Of a DNA stretch of 38,043 nucleotides, positions 16,300 to 26,100 are shown piece by piece. How positions within the stretch are numbered: position 1 is the first letter of the stretch; each line of letters begins with the position of its first letter. Made by a program: the position numbers and the translations under genes. The stretch comes from JAFKKS01 sp039808325 (lineage in GTDB: Bacteria > Pseudomonadota > Alphaproteobacteria > Rhizobiales > Xanthobacteraceae): NCBI GenBank assembly GCA_039808325.1, contig JBDHSU010000022.1, positions 1-38,043 on the forward strand. The letters are read 5' to 3'. The notes beneath the pieces are model-generated. The model saw nothing but the letters and a program-made list of their open reading frames with translations. It did no database searches and was not told where the DNA came from.

Positions 16300-16820
16300 T
16301 TCGAACCCTCCTGGATCACGATGATCGTGGATCGATCCGATCCTGGATCACGAGCATGATCGATTCCTGATAACCGGAGCATGGTGTGGTCCGAAAACGC
16401 TGGCGCGTTTCGGCATCATGCTCCGGATGCTGACCGGACCGTCGGATCAGCCTCCCGCTTGCTTGATTTCCCCCGAGTGCAGCCTTCCCGGCCCGCCCCG
16501 TCCGCGGCGATGACAATTCGACGCGAGTCGGATCACACACCGGCGCGAATTCAGGCGCAAGAGCATCGCCGGCCCATGATTGGAGAAAAAGCGGCGAGGG
16601 CATGACATCGCTACCGCTGCATGGCGGAAGATGCCGCAGCGTTGCACCGTTGCATCAGCCACGGGGCTCGTCCCGGGATCCGAGGATCGTCGGCGCGCGG
16701 CCACCGGCGCAAACGGCTCCGACACGATCTGCAAAAATAGTAACCGATAAGTTTTTGATGAAAAACAAAGGCTTATTGGGAAACGCCGGTCGGCGGGGAA
16801 AGGGGCCGGGGCCCGATTCG
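16300..16820. other. Intergenic region upstream of groESL with palindromes
   Basis: About 520 bases with no supportable gene. The left end holds a 12-bp direct repeat TCCTGGATCACG (16309 and 16341) mixed with GATCATG-like palindromes, then the palindrome at 16374-16426. The rest shows no structure I can name. The lipoprotein promoter must lie here on the minus strand. Confidence 0.45.
16374..16426. repeat. Rhizobiales-type palindrome, GAGCATG...CATGCTC family
   Basis: CCGGAGCATG (16374-16383) is inverted at 16417-16426; an inner stem CCGAAAACGC / GCGTTTCGG surrounds a short loop. It is related in plan to 27261-27310 and 27603-27655. Confidence 0.7.
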
Positions 16821-16822
16821 CC

Positions 16823-16851
16823 TTGACTCTCCAAGGGCCTCCGCCTATTTC
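16823..16851 (+). promoter_or_regulatory. Candidate groESL promoter
   Basis: TTGACT (16823-16828), 17 bases, TATTTC (16846-16851). The preceding C gives CTTGACT, also close to alphaproteobacterial sigma-32 -35 elements. The transcript would begin a few bases before the CIRCE element, which is the standard arrangement for repressor control. Confidence 0.5.
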
Positions 16852-16863
16852 GATGAAGCCTGT

Positions 16864-16890
16864 TTGGCACTCCAATCCAGTGAGTGCTAG
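16864..16890 (+). promoter_or_regulatory. CIRCE element (HrcA operator)
   Basis: TTGGCACTC-N9-GAGTGCTAG. The consensus is TTAGCACTC-N9-GAGTGCTAA; only the third base of the left arm and last base of the right arm differ. It lies between the promoter and groES, so HrcA should repress groESL until heat shock. Confidence 0.93.
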
Positions 16891-16954
16891 CAGCCCTTTC
16901 ACCTCGAAACCCCTGAATTGCGGCCCAGCCGGGCCCGTGCGTCACGAGGAAATT

Positions 16955-17251
16955 ATGGCCAAGACGAAGTTCCGCCCGCTGCATGACCGCGTCGTCGTCA
17001 AGCGCATCGATGCCGAAGAGAAGTCGGCCGGCGGCATCATCATTCCCGACACCGCGAAGGAAAAGCCGCAGACCGGCGAAGTTCTCGCCGTCGGCCCGGG
17101 CGGCCGCGACGAGAGCGGCAAGCTCATCCCGATCGACCTCAAGAGCGGCGACAAGGTGCTGTTCGGCAAGTGGTCGGGCACCGAAGTGAAGCTCGACGGT
17201 GAAGAACTCCTGATCATGAAGGAGTCCGACATCATGGGCGTCCTGAACTGA
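16955..17251 (+). CDS. groES: Co-chaperonin GroES
   Basis: 98-residue GroES. It forms the heptameric lid of the GroEL chamber. Family sequence is clear: FRPLHDRVVVKRIDAEEKSAGGIIIPDTAKEKP at the N-terminus with the mobile loop GGIIIPD near residues 26-32, then GEVLAVGPGGRDESGK and the C-terminal KESDIMGVL. The start has ACGAGGA seven to ten bases upstream of ATG 16955. It is the first gene of a CIRCE-controlled operon; groEL follows after 137 bases, longer than usual because a palindromic repeat sits in the spacer. Confidence 0.97.
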   Translation: MAKTKFRPLHDRVVVKRIDAEEKSAGGIIIPDTAKEKPQTGEVLAVGPGGRDESGKLIPIDLKSGDKVLFGKWSGTEVKLDGEELLIMKESDIMGVLN

Positions 17252-17260
17252 TTCTTCTTT

Positions 17261-17355
17261 CCTCGTCCTGAGGAGGGCGAAAAGCGCCCGTCTCGAAGGA
17301 CGAGACCCGGGTCCGCCCTTCGAGACGCCCGCGACGCGGGCTCCTCAGGGTGAGG
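17261..17355. repeat. Palindromic repeat inside the groES-groEL spacer
   Basis: CTCGTCCTGAGGAG (17262-17275) pairs with CTCCTCAGGGTGAG (17341-17354); the inner part repeats TCTCGAAGGACGAGA / CCCTTCGAGACG. It is a diverged member of the CCGTCATCCTGAGG family. In the mRNA it would form a large hairpin between the two cistrons. Confidence 0.75.
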
Positions 17356-17388
17356 CCGAAAAACCAACCCAACCGGAGTAACAATTCA

Positions 17389-19035
<1,647 letters not shown>

Positions 19036-19064
19036 TCGCCCTCACCACCCCATGCGGAACAGGG

Positions 19065-19093
19065 AAGGCCGCCTCCGGGCGGCCTTTCTTTTT
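19065..19093 (+). terminator. Intrinsic terminator of groESL
   Basis: Stem AAGGCCGCC / GGCGGCCTT (19065-19073 with 19078-19086), four-base loop, followed by TCTTTTT. It lies 30 bases past the groEL stop. Confidence 0.9.
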
Positions 19094-19207
19094 CCTGACG
19101 GCGTGCGGGCCGCCAGGAATGCGGCGCCATCTTTTCCCACGGCCTGGAGCGTGATGTGATCCGAGGCGTTTCGATTTCCACTCATCATCCTTGCGCGCCG
19201 GCGGCCG

Positions 19208-20653
19208 ATGCCTGAACGCTACGATGTCGTCGTGATCGGCTCCGGCCTCGGCGGACTCACCGCCGCCGCGCTGTTGGCGCAGGCGGGGCGGACGACGTTG
19301 CTCATCGAGCGCAACACCTCGGTCGGCGGCGCGGCGTCGACGTACAAAATCGGCGATCTCGTCGTCGAGGGCGCGCTGCATCAGACGAGCGATCCGCGCG
19401 ACCCGCGCGACCCGAAGCATGCGATTCTCTCGCGGCTCGGCGTTCTCGATGCCGTCGAATGGCTGCCGACACCCGCGCTCTACGAGGTGCGCGGCGGGCC
19501 GATCGGGGAGCCGCTGCGTGTGCCGGCTCGTTTCGGCGACGCGCGCGCTGCGCTCGCCGCGCGCTTCCCGCGCGCGAGGGCGGGAATCGAGCATGTGCTC
19601 GACGCGATGGCGGCGGTCGCCGCCGCGCCCGGCCGCATGCCCGCCGCGGATGACGCATCGCTCGCGGATGTCTTCACGGAACATCTCGGTGATTGCGAAG
19701 CGGCGAAATGCGCGCTCGCGGCGAATCTCGCCTGCTATCACGACGATCCGGGAACGCTGTCGTGGCAGTTCTTCGCCGCCGCCCAGGGAGCGTGCTTCGC
19801 GAGCGGCCCGTGCTTCATCGGCGGCGGCTCGCAGCGGCTGAGCAATACGCTGCGCCGGGTCATTCAGAAGGCCGGCGGAAAGGTCGCGCTGCGCCGGACG
19901 CTGCAGGCGATAAAGCTCGGCGCCGATGGCCGCCCCCGCGCCGTCGTGCATACGCGTGACGGCGCGGATGCCGTGGAGGTCGAGACCGCGGTCGTCGTCG
20001 GCAACGCCGCGCCTTCGGTGATCGCGCGGGCATTGCCCCCGTCCGCGCGCGAGCGCCTTCTCGCGGCGATGGAACGGCGCAAACCGTCGACATCGCTGTT
20101 TTCCGCGACGGTCGGTCTGTCGCGCGCGCCGGCCGCGTTCGGCCTCGCCGCCTACGCGACGGTTCTTTTGCCGGATTGGCTGAACACGTTCGGCGACTAC
20201 GCGCGCGGTCGCGATGCGCTGACGCGCGATGCCTTGCCGGCGCTCAGCATGATCAACTATTCCGCCATCGACAGCGGCCTCGGCGGCCCGCCGTATCCGA
20301 TCGCCATCACCGGCCTCGACCGGTTGGAGAATTGGGCGGGCCTTGACCGCCAGCGTTTCGAGGCGCGGCGCGCACGGGTGCTCGATTGGATCATCGCCGC
20401 GGTCGGTCAGGCGTTTCCGGGCTTCGCGGATACGGTCGTCGTGCGTTCGCTCAACACCGCGACGTCGATGAGCTCGTACCTCAATGCGCCGCAGGGCGCG
20501 GTGTATGGCTTCGCGCCGACGCCCGGTGCGCGCGGCGGCGCCGTGTCGCCGGTTCCCGGGCTTTATCTTGCATCGGCTTATTCCGGCGGCGGCGGCTTCA
20601 CCGGTGCCATCGTCGGCGGCGCGGCCGCGGCGGATGCAATTCTCGCACGCTGA
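19208..20653 (+). CDS. FAD-dependent phytoene-desaturase-like oxidoreductase
   Basis: 481 residues. The N-terminal Rossmann motif VVVIGSGLGGLTAAALLAQAGRTTLLIER (about residues 7-35) binds FAD, followed by NTSVGGAAST, typical of CrtI / carotenoid isomerase / retinol saturase-like flavoproteins. The C-terminal FAD motif PVPGLYLASAYSGGGGFTGAIVGGAAAA (about 449-476) closes the fold. GGGSQRLSNTLRRVIQKAGGKV near residue 205 is also family-typical. No other carotenoid gene is nearby, so a carotenoid substrate is not supported; it may act on another polyene or lipid. ATG 19208 has no strong ribosome binding site. A short in-frame duplication gives DPRDPRDP near residue 61. Confidence 0.82.
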   Translation: MPERYDVVVIGSGLGGLTAAALLAQAGRTTLLIERNTSVGGAASTYKIGDLVVEGALHQTSDPRDPRDPKHAILSRLGVLDAVEWLPTPALYEVRGGPIGEPLRVPARFGDARAALAARFPRARAGIEHVLDAMAAVAAAPGRMPAADDASLADVFTEHLGDCEAAKCALAANLACYHDDPGTLSWQFFAAAQGACFASGPCFIGGGSQRLSNTLRRVIQKAGGKVALRRTLQAIKLGADGRPRAVVHTRDGADAVEVETAVVVGNAAPSVIARALPPSARERLLAAMERRKPSTSLFSATVGLSRAPAAFGLAAYATVLLPDWLNTFGDYARGRDALTRDALPALSMINYSAIDSGLGGPPYPIAITGLDRLENWAGLDRQRFEARRARVLDWIIAAVGQAFPGFADTVVVRSLNTATSMSSYLNAPQGAVYGFAPTPGARGGAVSPVPGLYLASAYSGGGGFTGAIVGGAAAADAILAR

Positions 20654-20689
20654 GCGGATGAAGCTCGCGGGCATGCGCCAGGGTATGAT

Positions 20690-20710
20690 TCGTCATTGCC
20701 GGGCATAGCC
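20690..20710 (-). repeat. Short dispersed repeat, GGCTATGCCCGGC family
   Basis: TCGTCATTGCCGGGCATAGCC, the reverse complement of the type at 4018-4039 and 28698-28718. It lies between two convergent genes. Confidence 0.5.
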
Positions 20711-20766
20711 TGTCGAACCGGCCGCGAGGCTGCGTGTCGGCCCGGCGACGACGAGCAGGAAGCGAT

Positions 20767-21384
20767 TTAGAGTTTCGGCAGACCGAGCCAGGAGCCAAGG
20801 CCGGTGAGCACGATGTTCACGGCGAGCGCCACCAGCAGCATGCCCATGATGCGGCCGAGAATGCTGGCGCCGGTGTCGCCGATCACTTTCGACAGCGGTA
20901 CGGCGAGCAGCAGCAGCGCCAGTTGAATCAGCAGCACGACGACCAGCACGCCGGTCGTCGCCGCGGTTTGCAGGATATCGAAGCGGTGGTCGTCGGTCAG
21001 CACGACGACGGTCAGCATCGTGCCGGGCCCTGCGATCTTTGGAATCGCGAGCGGATAGGCGGCGAGCGACATCGCCTCCTCCTCCGAGGCCGGCGGCGGC
21101 GCCTTGCCGTCCGCATTGAGCATATTGAGCGCCACCAGGAAGAGGACGATGCCGCCCGCGATCTGAAACGCGCGCAGCGCGATGCCCATCTTCTGCAGCA
21201 GGAAACCGCCGCCGATGATGAAGGCCAGCAGCACGAAAAAGGAGATGAGCACGGAGCTGATCGCGACCTTGCGTCGGAGCGCGCTGTCCTGCCCGCGCGT
21301 GATGGCGAGGAAGAACGGCACCACGCCGAGCGGATTGACCACCACCAGCAGGGTGATGAACTCGTTCAGACGCTCGGTCCACAT
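20767..21384 (-). CDS. MarC-family integral membrane protein
   Basis: 205 residues with six predicted transmembrane helices. The first helix carries LLVVVNPLGVVPFFLAIT and the fourth region PLAIPKIAGPGTMLTVVVL; the paired NP and P-x-I-x-GPG motifs in helices 1 and 4 are the MarC (UPF0056) hallmark. The family was once linked to multiple antibiotic resistance, which was later not supported; some archaeal members transport neutral amino acids. The function here is unknown. The start is ATG 21384. It is on the same strand as the amidase upstream, with 149 bases between. Confidence 0.88.
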   Translation of the reverse strand: MWTERLNEFITLLVVVNPLGVVPFFLAITRGQDSALRRKVAISSVLISFFVLLAFIIGGGFLLQKMGIALRAFQIAGGIVLFLVALNMLNADGKAPPPASEEEAMSLAAYPLAIPKIAGPGTMLTVVVLTDDHRFDILQTAATTGVLVVVLLIQLALLLLAVPLSKVIGDTGASILGRIMGMLLVALAVNIVLTGLGSWLGLPKL

Positions 21385-21533
21385 CGCAGCTCCCCAACGC
21401 GACGGTCGTGATTCGCTGACTTTGGGTCAGCGCCGCGGCGCGCGCAACGGGGGAGAAACCGTTATCCGTCGCCCTTCGAGGTTCGGTGCGTTGCGCCTCG
21501 CCCTCGCCCTCGGGACGGGATGGAGGCGCGCGC

Positions 21534-22880
21534 CTATCCCACCGCCGCCTGCAGCGATGCCGCGGTGCGCAGGAGCCGCGCGTCGGCGCCCGGTGCCGCG
21601 AGCAACTGCACGCCGATCGGCAGCCCGCCGCTGCCTTTCAGGAGCGGCAGCGTGACGGCGGGGAGGCCGGTGAAGGTCCACAGCGCGTTGAACACCGCGT
21701 CGCCGGTCGATTCGAGTCCCTTCGGGGCGATGCCGGTCGAGGCTGGGGTGATGATGGCGTCGTAGCCGGCGAGCATGTCGGTCAGCGCCGCGGTCATCCG
21801 CCGCGCCAGATCCATCGCCGCGAAGTATTGGACGGCCGGGATCGTGCGCCCCTCCGCCACCATGGCGCGCAGCGGTTCGCTCGCCTTCTCGGGGTTGGCG
21901 TCGACGATCGCGCCGTGGACGTGCGCCATGTCCGCCGCCATCACCGTGCGCTGCGCATCCCACGCGGGCGCGAACCAGTCCGGAAGGTCGACGGCGGCGG
22001 CCCGGTCGCCCAGCTTTCCGACGAAGCCTTCGAGCGCGGCTCGCGCCTCGGCATCCGCCTTGATCCACATCGGCGTGCGCACGAACGCCAGGCGCGGGAT
22101 CGCGCGCGGCGGTGCCTCGAGCGCGGCGGCGTAGCTGGGCGAGGCCACCGGCCGTGTGTCCGGGTCGCCGGCGTCGTATCCCGCGAGCACGTCGAGCAGG
22201 AGCGCGGCGTCCGGCAGCGAGCGGGCGAAGACGCCGATATGGTCGAGCTTCGCCGAGTGCATCATGACGCCGGTGCGCGGAATGAGGCCGTGCGTCGGCT
22301 TGACGCCGACGACGCCGCAGAACGACGCCGGCCGGATCACCGAGCCGGAAGTCTGCGTTCCGATCGCGAGCGGCAGCATGTGCGCCGCGACCGCCGCCGC
22401 CGAGCCCGAGGACGAGCCGCCCGGCGTATGCGTGAGGTCGTGCGGATTGCGCGTCGCGCCGGGATGGCGGAAGGCGACTTCCGTCGTCACCGTCTTGCCG
22501 AAGATGATGGCGCCGGCGGCGCGCAGCTTGGCGACGATGGCGGCGTCGTGCGCCGGCCGCCGCCCGGCGTGGAGCGCGGCGCCGTTCTCGGTCGGATAGT
22601 CGGCGGTGTCGATGACGTCCTTGATGCCGACGGGCAGGCCGTGCAGCGGCCCGAGGCGCGCGCCGCTCTCGCGCAGCGCGTCGAGCGCGCGCGCCCGCGC
22701 CAGCACGTGCGCGGGGTCGAGATGGATGAACGCCTTGATGTCGCCGTCGATGGCTTCGACGCGCTCGAGGCACGCCCGCGCGTAGGCCTGCGCCGTCAGC
22801 GCGCCGCTCGCGATGTCCGCCGCCGCTTGCGTGGCCGAGAGCGCGGCCGGGCCGCCTTTGATTTCGGTGAATGATGTCAT
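21534..22880 (-). CDS. Amidase-signature family amidohydrolase
   Basis: 448 residues. The Ser-cisSer-Lys catalytic triad region is visible: Lys in LPVGIKDVIDT (about residue 80), cis-Ser in TPGGSSSGSAAAVAA (about 157), and nucleophile Ser in GTQTSGSVIRPASFCGVVGVKPT (about 181). These enzymes hydrolyse amide bonds in cytosolic small molecules; the substrate could be an aliphatic amide, allophanate or similar and cannot be told. The short length, without the C-terminal extension of GatA, and the lack of gatB/gatC neighbours argue against the tRNA amidotransferase. I chose ATG 22880, preceded by GAGAGAGG; ATG 22913 would add 11 residues. Confidence 0.88.
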   Translation of the reverse strand: MTSFTEIKGGPAALSATQAAADIASGALTAQAYARACLERVEAIDGDIKAFIHLDPAHVLARARALDALRESGARLGPLHGLPVGIKDVIDTADYPTENGAALHAGRRPAHDAAIVAKLRAAGAIIFGKTVTTEVAFRHPGATRNPHDLTHTPGGSSSGSAAAVAAHMLPLAIGTQTSGSVIRPASFCGVVGVKPTHGLIPRTGVMMHSAKLDHIGVFARSLPDAALLLDVLAGYDAGDPDTRPVASPSYAAALEAPPRAIPRLAFVRTPMWIKADAEARAALEGFVGKLGDRAAAVDLPDWFAPAWDAQRTVMAADMAHVHGAIVDANPEKASEPLRAMVAEGRTIPAVQYFAAMDLARRMTAALTDMLAGYDAIITPASTGIAPKGLESTGDAVFNALWTFTGLPAVTLPLLKGSGGLPIGVQLLAAPGADARLLRTAASLQAAVG

Positions 22881-22933
22881 GGCCGCCTCTCTCTTGTTCT
22901 CTTCATTGTCCACATCGCGGCCGCCTTGTCAGC

Positions 22934-22963
22934 AAAAAGCCCCGCGGCTCGCGCCGCGAGGCT
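22934..22963 (-). terminator. Intrinsic terminator of the permease gene
   Basis: On the minus strand: an 11-bp stem AGCCTCGCGGC / GCCGCGGGGCT with one mismatch and a four-base loop, followed by TTTT. It lies 18 bases past the permease stop and separates it from the amidase. Confidence 0.85.
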
Positions 22964-22980
22964 TCGCCGTCCTGCGTCCG

Positions 22981-24639
22981 TTACGGCGTGACGATCATGC
23001 CGGTGAATACATAGGCTTGCAGCATCACCAGGCAGCCGACGAGGCATGCGAGCACGATCGAGTGCCAGAACACGAAGCGCAGGATCGTGCCCTCGTGTCC
23101 GAACCAGTTGGTGGCGGTCGATGCGACGACGATCGACTGCGCATCGATCATCTTGCCCATGACGCCGCCGGACGAGTTGGCGGCGCTCATCAGGATCGGC
23201 GAGATGCCAAGCTGCTCGGACGTGATCTTCTGCAGGTTGCCGAACAGGATGTTCGACGCCGTGTCCGATCCCGTCAGCGCGACGCCGAGCCAGCCGAGCA
23301 GCGTGCCGAAGAAGGGATAGAGCACGCCGGTCGCCGCGAAGGCGAGGCCGAGCGTCGCGTCGATACCGGAGAGCCGCGTCAGCGTGCCGATCGCCAGCAT
23401 CGCCGAGATGGTGATGAGCGAATAGGCGCAGAGCTTGATCGTGCGTCCGTATGCCTTCACCAGCCCGACCGGCGAGAAGCCGATCAGCAGCCCCGAGATG
23501 ATCGCCGCGATCAGCATCCCCGAGCCGGTGTAGGTGAGCCAGGTGAAGGAGAACACCGCGCCTTCCGGCGTCGGCTTCGCGACGATCGGCGCGACCTTGT
23601 TGATCATGTTGTGCAGGTCGGGCACCGCATAGGTCCACGTCGCCCACGGATTGACGTGGCCCTTGAACCAGTTGGTGCCCCACAGCAGCAGGATGCAGCA
23701 GACGATGATCCACGGCATCAGCGACATCCACACTTGCGCGCGCGTCGGCTTCGGCCCTGGCGGCTTCGGCGGCGGCATCGTGGCCGCGGATTCATCCTTC
23801 GTGCGCAGCGCCGGCGAGGTCCAGATCCGGCTCGGCTGCCAGACTTTGAGGAAGCCGATGAGGCACGCCATCGAGATCAAGGATGCGCCGATGTCGACGA
23901 TCCACGGATTGATGAAGTTCGAGATCAGGTATTGCGGGATCGCGAAGGAGACGCCGGTGACCAGGATCGCCGGCCAGATTTCTTTCGTGCCTTTCCATCC
24001 GGCGAACGCCCAGATCAGCCAGGCCGGAACGATCAGCGAGAAGAACGGCAGTTGCCGGCCGACCATGGCGCCGAGCAGGAACGGGTCGATGCCGGTGACG
24101 CTGGAAAGGCCGGCGATCGGCGTGCCGAGCGCGCCGTAAGCGACTGGCGCGGTGTTGGCGATCAGCGATAGGCCCGACGCCGCGAGCGGCGAGAAGCCGA
24201 GGCCGATCAGGATGGCGCCGGTGACCGCGACCGGCGTGCCGAAGCCCGACGCGCCTTCGAAGAACGCGCCGAAGCAGAACGCGATGAGCAGCAGTTGCAA
24301 ACGGCGGTCATTGGTCACGCCGCCGATCGTCGTCTGCAGCGTTTCGAATACGCCCTTCTCCACCGTCAGCCGGTAGAGGAAGATGACGTTGAGCACGATC
24401 CAGCCGATCGGGAAGAAGCCGGTGACCGCCCCGAGGATCGACGAGCGGATCGACATGCCGGCCGGCATCGTGAAGATGAAAATCGCGACGAGATTGGCGA
24501 CGATCAGCGCGATGATCGCCGCGATGTGCGCTTTGACTTTGTTGGAAGCAATCAGAACGAGCAACGTGACGACCGGCAGCGCGGCCGCGATCGTCGACAA
24601 CGTCGTATTGCCGAACGGGTTGTAAACCTGGTCCCACAT
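22981..24639 (-). CDS. L-lactate permease (LctP/LldP/GlcA family)
   Basis: 552 residues with about 12-14 predicted transmembrane helices. Family segments are clear: EGASGFGTPVAVTGAILIGLGF (about residues 129-150), NTAPVAYGALGTPI, LGWLGVALTGSDTASNILFGNLQ, and SAANSSGGVMGKMIDAQSIVVA near the C-terminus. Members carry L-lactate, D-lactate and glycolate with protons into the cell. ATG 24639 is preceded by GGGGAGG. The glycolate oxidase genes glcDEF and a malate synthase lie 4-11 kb away on the same strand, so glycolate is a plausible substrate, but it is not in their operon; lactate is equally possible, although no lactate dehydrogenase gene is in the window. Confidence 0.92.
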   Translation of the reverse strand: MWDQVYNPFGNTTLSTIAAALPVVTLLVLIASNKVKAHIAAIIALIVANLVAIFIFTMPAGMSIRSSILGAVTGFFPIGWIVLNVIFLYRLTVEKGVFETLQTTIGGVTNDRRLQLLLIAFCFGAFFEGASGFGTPVAVTGAILIGLGFSPLAASGLSLIANTAPVAYGALGTPIAGLSSVTGIDPFLLGAMVGRQLPFFSLIVPAWLIWAFAGWKGTKEIWPAILVTGVSFAIPQYLISNFINPWIVDIGASLISMACLIGFLKVWQPSRIWTSPALRTKDESAATMPPPKPPGPKPTRAQVWMSLMPWIIVCCILLLWGTNWFKGHVNPWATWTYAVPDLHNMINKVAPIVAKPTPEGAVFSFTWLTYTGSGMLIAAIISGLLIGFSPVGLVKAYGRTIKLCAYSLITISAMLAIGTLTRLSGIDATLGLAFAATGVLYPFFGTLLGWLGVALTGSDTASNILFGNLQKITSEQLGISPILMSAANSSGGVMGKMIDAQSIVVASTATNWFGHEGTILRFVFWHSIVLACLVGCLVMLQAYVFTGMIVTP

Positions 24640-24809
24640 GACGCGCCTCCCCCTATGCCGTCGCGCCCGTCCTGGGCCCGACGGTATCGGGATCATAGGA
24701 CCAATTGTCGCAGGCACAACGGCCGGCGCTCAATCGCAGGCCGCGGATGCACAGAAAGCGGGCGGTCGCCCACACCCTTGGGATTGCGCGAAGACGCGAA
24801 CGCGGCGCG

Positions 24810-25730
24810 CTATTTGAGCGTCGCGTCCACCGAAAGCTTGGCGATAAAGGCCTGGCCGCACCATCGCGACTGGCCGAGCGCGTTGCCGCCTCCGGGCAGG
24901 CCGCGGAGATCGCCGGTGAGCGCGAAGCAATCGGTGCGGCTGAGATCCGTGTCGTGATAGCGCAGGTCCAGCGTGAACACCTTGTAGGTGACGCCGATGC
25001 CGACGTTCCAATAAGTGTAGTCGGGGAAGTCGACATTGCCGAAGAACGCGTCCGACGTGCCGATGATGTAGCGGTCGACTTCGCCGGAGAGATACGCGCC
25101 CCAATCGGTCGGGAACCAGGCGCTCGGCGCGGTGAGCTTCACCGAGCCGCCGAAATAGGTGCCGTCGGCGCCGGTGTTGAGCATGTCGGGCGCGTAGTAG
25201 ACGTAGGCGCCGAGGGTGAGCCAGTCGTTGGCGACGTAGGTGAGCTTGCCGTAGACCTCGGCGAAATCCGTGTCGGCCTTCGTCCACGGGAACGGCGTCG
25301 GGAAACGGATCGCCCCGCCGGTGACGGGGTCGAGGAAGATCTGCGTTTCCTTCGGGTAATAGTAGTAGATGCCGCCGACGTCGAAGGTGACCGGGCCGAC
25401 GGTCGCGCGCAGGCCGCCGTAGAAGTCGACTTCCGCCGCCGGATCGGTCGGCAGCTTCACGCTCGTTACCGCGGTGCCGCCGTAAAGCTGGAACACGGGC
25501 GTGACGTTGGCGCGCCCCTCGACGTAGAACGTGCCCGCCATGCCGCGGTCGGACTGCGAGATGCCGCGGAAATTGTAGTCGCTCATCACGCCGCCGCCGT
25601 AAGCGATCTCCCACCAGCTCGTCGCCGGTGGCGGCGCGGGCGGCGGCGCCTTGAGCGGCATGTCGGCCGCGATGGCTGGCGCTGCCGCCAGCGATGCCGC
25701 CAGCGCGGCGAAAAGGAAGGTCTCTTTCAT
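24810..25730 (-). CDS. TorF-family putative porin
   Basis: 306 residues. Signal peptide MKETFLFAALAASLAAAPAIAA, then the short Pro-rich stretch ADMPLKAPPPAPPPA common in Rhizobiales outer-membrane proteins. The rest alternates aromatic and polar residues as in a beta-barrel, starting AYGGGVMSDYNFRGISQSDRG, which is the conserved N-terminal motif of the TorF / Gcw_chp family (named from a Shewanella protein linked to thiosulfate or TMAO growth). It ends KLSVDATLK, lacking a terminal aromatic residue. The permeant is unknown. It lies upstream of the permease with a 170-base gap on the same strand and could be co-regulated with it. Confidence 0.82.
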   Translation of the reverse strand: MKETFLFAALAASLAAAPAIAADMPLKAPPPAPPPATSWWEIAYGGGVMSDYNFRGISQSDRGMAGTFYVEGRANVTPVFQLYGGTAVTSVKLPTDPAAEVDFYGGLRATVGPVTFDVGGIYYYYPKETQIFLDPVTGGAIRFPTPFPWTKADTDFAEVYGKLTYVANDWLTLGAYVYYAPDMLNTGADGTYFGGSVKLTAPSAWFPTDWGAYLSGEVDRYIIGTSDAFFGNVDFPDYTYWNVGIGVTYKVFTLDLRYHDTDLSRTDCFALTGDLRGLPGGGNALGQSRWCGQAFIAKLSVDATLK

Positions 25731-26100
25731 CGTCTGCCCCGTCTCTCGGCTCTTGCGCGGCAGGCGTCATGCCGGCCGCTACGAGCGTTGATCCCGGGGC
25801 GATTGCGCGCCCGTGGCGTGAAACCGGCAAGATCAAAGGTTTTGCAGTTGCTGCCTCCTTGGGCGAAGGCGACAAGCCGACATGCAAACGCCGCCGCGTG
25901 TTGCGACGGCGTCACAGAATGTTTGTGCGGGCCAACGTTAATCCGTCATCCTGAGGTGCGAGGCGTATTGCGCCGAGCCTCGAAGGGCGACGGCCCCAAT
26001 GGGGCCCGCGGAAGTGTCGGCCGTGCATCCTTCGGGCCCGCACTGTGTGCGGGCGTCTCAGGATGACGAAGCGGAGCGAGCGGGTCGGCGAAGCGGCTGC
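25731..26100. other. Intergenic region porin / KPR-like, mostly leader and repeat
   Basis: 370 bases without a supportable gene. The first 200 hold the porin leader and presumably its promoter (minus strand), in which I see no clear -35/-10 pair. The remainder is the repeat at 25943-26068. Confidence 0.5.
25943..26068. repeat. Palindromic repeat, CCGTCATCCTGAGG family
   Basis: CCGTCATCCTGAGGTGCGAG at the left end, CGTCTCAGGATGACG at the right, and interior GCCTCGAAGGGCGACGGCCC, as in the copy at 5570-5678. Confidence 0.8.
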
